A stretch of DNA of 11,000 bases, from the NCBI GenBank assembly GCA_016946835.1, contig JACVTC010000042.1, positions 1,286,501 through 1,297,500 on the forward strand. Direction: 5' to 3'. Shown here piece by piece: positions 8,728 through 11,000 of this stretch. Positions within the stretch are counted from its first letter, which is position 1. Each line of letters starts with the position of its first letter. Source of the DNA: Neocallimastix lanati (nom. inval.). Its lineage: Eukaryota; Neocallimastigomycota; Neocallimastigomycetes; Neocallimastigales; Neocallimastigaceae. The notes under the pieces are model-generated. The model had not been told where the DNA came from, did not search any database, and worked only from the letters and a program-made list of their open reading frames with translations. Made by a program: the position numbers and the translations under genes.

Positions 8728-9101
8728 TATTATGGTCGAATATAAAGCCAGAACATCAGCATTTAATTGTACGTTGGAATGGAAACGGACTAAGTAACGT
8801 TTCATAGATCTCCTATTTAGTCGTAAATACTTTTGATCAAAATAGATACAATATGTATACTGGATTAATCTTGTATGATCCATTTGGTATACTTATTTGG
8901 CGTTACAAAATCAAAGACAATAAATATAGTTCCTATCTTAACCGTGATGGATATTACTTACCTGTTAAGTATTGCTATCCCTTTAAGAATGAAGATGTGA
9001 CTAAAAATATACCGCAGAAATATTTATATGAAACCGTTGATCCCTCAATAAAAAATAATAATTCTTATTTACAACTCCCGGATGAAATTGCTTATAAATG
9101 A
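8703..9101 (+). pseudogene. island segment 4: aromatic-rich globular part with in-frame TAG
   Basis: Open after a TAA at 8700, interrupted by TAG 8805-8807, then open to TGA 9099-9101. Before the TAG it reads NIVLWSNIKPEHQHLIVRWN and GNGLSNVS. After it, it reads ISYLVVNTFDQNRYNMYTGL, then ILYDPFGILIWRYKI and NRDGYYLPVKYCYPF. The style is continuous across the stop, so the ATG at 8853 is most likely internal and not a start. Alternating hydrophobics with Trp and Tyr suggest a beta-rich fold. The LILYDPFGILIW stretch recalls the strand pattern of beta-prism lectins, but their QxDxNxVxY sugar motif is absent. Confidence 0.55.
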
Positions 9102-9172
9102 AATTTTATGTACTACGGGGATGTGATAATACCATCTATTCGAATGAAAGTTTAAAATCAGATAATAAATGA
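9098..9172 (+). pseudogene. island segment 5: possible C-terminal end
   Basis: ATG 9098 overlaps the previous TGA as ATGA and runs 24 codons (MKFYVLRGCDNTIYSNESLK and four more) to the TGA at 9170-9172. It plausibly continues segment 4 after another one-base loss in 9095-9101. An alternative is that the old frame continues past its TGA (MYYGDVIIPSIRMKV, 9108-9155). Both are short, so this end is uncertain. Confidence 0.3.
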
Positions 9173-9191
9173 TTTCATTTAATCTTAAATA

Positions 9192-9342
9192 TTAGTGGTA
9201 GATAAATATTATAACATTTTCCAATATCCCAATTACTTCAATTGGTATTTCAAGTAAATAAGAATTATCAGGGCGTTTATTTTCATCTCTAAATTCTAAA
9301 CTAATATAATTGCTTCAAAATTGCCTCTAATATACTACTAAA
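9192..9342 (-). pseudogene. convergent minus-strand coding remnant
   Basis: On the minus strand, 9342-9304 reads FSSILEAILKQLY and then hits a TAG at 9303-9301. A second frame, open from 9314, continues ISLEFRDENKRPDNSYLLEI and PIEVIGILENVIIFIYH to a TAA at 9194-9192. One frame change at about 9301-9306 joins them. The balanced use of Asp, Glu, Arg, Pro and Lys is unlike AT noise and matches higher local GC. There is no start codon; the upstream side runs into a poly(A)-coding T run at 9346-9355. It is probably the eroded end of a separate gene facing the plus-strand island. The family is not recognised. Confidence 0.4.
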
Positions 9343-9345
9343 TAG

Positions 9346-9960
9346 TTTTTTTTTTATTTTTATTAAATATTATTACGTTTATCATTTAATTATATAAAAT
9401 TAAAATATAAATATATAATTTAATATAAAAATTATATTAAATTTTAAGAAAAAATAATTTTTTTTAATAAAACCAAATGGTATATTTATTTTTTAGTGCT
9501 AATATCATTATTGAAAGTAAAATGAAATACTTTAGACTTTAATAATAATATTATATAAACTTTATATTTGATTTTCCAGTTTATAATATTTTTTTCATAT
9601 TAGTTTTCATATTAAACAAATTATTTAATTATATTAAAAGATATAAAAATATTATATTATTATTAATTATCATTATAAATTTAATAAATATAGCTTTAGC
9701 TATTTTAACTTTAATGAAGAAATAAAACTTTTGTACTAAAAAATAACTTTTATATATTTATATTAAATGATATTTATATTTCGTTTATTTTTGTAATAAA
9801 ATAAAAATTTAGAATTATTCTCTTTATTAAATTTAGAACTTTTTTTTATTTTAAAAAATGATATTAATAATAAATATTTAAATGATAATTTATCAAAATA
9901 ATATAAAAAAGTATAAAAATTTCTTAAATACATATAAAAATTTTAAATTATATTTATTAA
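9346..9960. other. AT-rich intergenic DNA
   Basis: No gene or repeat of note. Short open stretches such as the one ending at the TAA near 9724 (ALAILTLMKK) are too short and too AT-biased to call. Confidence 0.6.
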
Positions 9961-9999
9961 AGGGCCCAATTATAACAAACCAATTTATTGTCAGTGTAG
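9961..9999. other. small GC-richer patch at the minisatellite boundary
   Basis: Starts with AGGGCCCAATT and ends GTCAGTGTAG directly before the T-rich array. GGGCCC is a rare string here. It may be a remnant of unique sequence at the array edge. No RNA gene structure was recognised. Confidence 0.35.
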
Positions 10000-11000
10000 T
10001 TTTTTTTTTTATTTTATTTTATTTTTATTAATATTACAATCTTTTATATTACATCACTATTTATTTTATTTTATTATATTTTTATTAATATCATATAATT
10101 TATTTTATTTTATTAATAATTTAATCTTTAATGTTACTTTGCTATTTATTTTTTTTATTTTATTAATAATTTATACTTTTAATTAATATTTATTTTATTT
10201 TATTTTTTTTAATACTTAACTCTTTATATTACTTTAATATTTATTTTATTTTAATTTATTAAAACTTTACCTTTTATTTTATTTTCTTATTTATTTTATT
10301 TTATTTTATTTTTATTAATATTTTATTATTTATTTTTTATTAATACTTCTATCTTTTATATTATTTCAATATTTATTTTTTTTTTTTACTTTATATATTA
10401 ATACATCATTTTTTTATATTACTTCAATAATTATTTATTTTATTTTATTAATATCTTATTATTTATTTTATTTTATTTTATTAATACTTCAATCTATGTT
10501 ACTTCAATATTTATTTTATTTTATAATATTAATACTTCAATCTTTTATATTATTTTTCTATTTTTATTTTTTATTTTTTTTATTAATATTTTACTTTTTT
10601 ATTTTTCTTAACTATTTATTTTATTTTATTTTTTTTAATACTTCTATCTTTTATATTACTCTATTATATATTTTTTTTAATTTATTTTATTAATACATCA
10701 TTTTTTTATATTACTTTACAATTTATTTTATTTTAATTTATTAATATTTTAATCTTTTATATTACTTCAATAATTATTTATTTTATTTTTATTAATATCT
10801 TATTATTTATTTTATTTTATTTTATTTTTATTAACACTTTACTATTTATTTTATTTTATTTTATTTTTTTTAACACTTTACTATTTATTTTATTTTATTT
10901 TATTTTTATTAACACTTTACTAGTTATTTTATTTTATTAATACATCACTCTTTAATTTATTTATTTAAATTTTATTAAAAATTAACTCTTTATTTTATTT
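10000..11000 (+). repeat. T-rich, nearly G-free minisatellite running off the right edge
   Basis: About 1 kb built from TTTATTTTATTTTATT blocks spaced by phrases such as AATACTTCAATCTTTTATATTACTTCAAT, recurring irregularly every 40-110 bases. Only four Gs occur on this strand (10133, 10141, 10498, 10923), while C is many times more frequent, so the strands are strongly asymmetric. The open frame at 10496-10693 inside it (Phe/Leu/Tyr only) is a composition artefact and not a gene. Confidence 0.8.
10794..10949 (+). repeat. four tandem copies of a 39-bp unit
   Basis: Units begin at 10794 (AATATCTTATTATTTA), then 10833, 10872 and 10911 (AACACTTTACTATTTA in the second and third, AACACTTTACTAGTTA in the fourth). 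The starts are exactly 39 bases apart, and each unit continues with TTTTATTTTATT runs. The last unit diverges towards its end. This is the most regular part of the larger T-rich array. Confidence 0.8.

Larger units (their letters stand above)
7917..9172 (+). pseudogene. multiply frameshifted gene for an unrecognised protein (whole island)
   Basis: This 1.25-kb island has clearly higher GC and normal-looking codon use compared with the deserts on both sides. Its reading passes through segments at 7917-8180, 8177-8482, 8479-8727, 8703-9101 and 9098-9172. Each switch moves the frame by minus one, as expected from the loss of one base, and there is one extra in-frame TAG at 8805-8807. Joined in order it would give roughly 415 residues: a Cys-containing N-terminal part, an acidic Ser-rich part, an Asn/Ser/Thr-rich linker, then a compact aromatic-rich globular part. 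I do not recognise the family. Read as one eroded gene (or one gene with assembly deletions) it makes more sense than as several small genes, since each junction is nearly seamless. GT-AG introns do not fit the narrow junctions. Confidence 0.6.

Noticed and set aside
8692-8883. Minus-strand open frame of 63 codons
   Set aside because: It lies opposite segment 4 of the plus-strand island, whose codons and composition are more protein-like; the minus frame is a shadow.
10496-10693. 65-codon plus-strand open frame of Phe, Leu, Tyr and Ile
   Set aside because: It is the T-rich minisatellite read in one frame; no domain, no normal composition.
1-11000. CRISPR array, rRNA, tRNA or bacterial operon
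   Set aside because: No regularly spaced unique-spacer repeats, no cloverleaf or conserved rRNA strings were recognised, and the gene style is eukaryotic.

Overview
This window looks like nuclear DNA from an extremely AT-rich eukaryote. The intergenic DNA is almost entirely A and T, with islands of clearly higher GC where coding sequence survives. An asparagine-rich heat-shock-factor-type (HSF) regulator, long simple-sequence deserts, TTAGGG-type telomere-like units and an ankyrin-like gene remnant together fit an anaerobic gut fungus (Neocallimastigomycota) best. That assignment is inference from composition and gene style. I see no bacterial operon, CRISPR array, rRNA or tRNA gene.

Layout. 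Positions 1-448 hold the 3' part of a frameshifted, possibly ankyrin-like gene that enters from the left edge. Positions 449-4889 are non-coding, AT-rich and repeat-bearing: two diverged direct repeats near 1.0 and 1.3 kb, an inverted-repeat pair at 1575/2171 that could bound a small element, a telomere-like motif at 2201, a degenerate opposite-strand counterpart at 3159, and A- and AAT-type simple repeats. Positions 4890-5828 carry the one well-supported gene, an HSF-type DNA-binding protein. Its frame continues for 53 more sense codons after a single TAA (to 5990). Positions 5991-7640 are AT-rich desert.

Positions 7917-9172 are a higher-GC island encoding an unrecognised protein broken into several reading-frame segments. 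Every frame change is in the same direction, as expected from single-base deletions. Immediately downstream, 9192-9342 carries a convergent minus-strand coding remnant, also frameshifted. From 10000 to the right edge lies a T-rich, almost G-free minisatellite that includes an exact 39-bp periodicity.

The genes do not form an obvious pathway. The common theme is gene erosion: every protein-like segment here is interrupted. Either this is a gene graveyard between deserts, or the assembly carries uncorrected indels. Checking reads and transcripts would separate the two. I found no complete new biological system. The best leads are the unknown island protein, the HSF gene with its in-frame stop, and the inverted-repeat/telomere-like structures.
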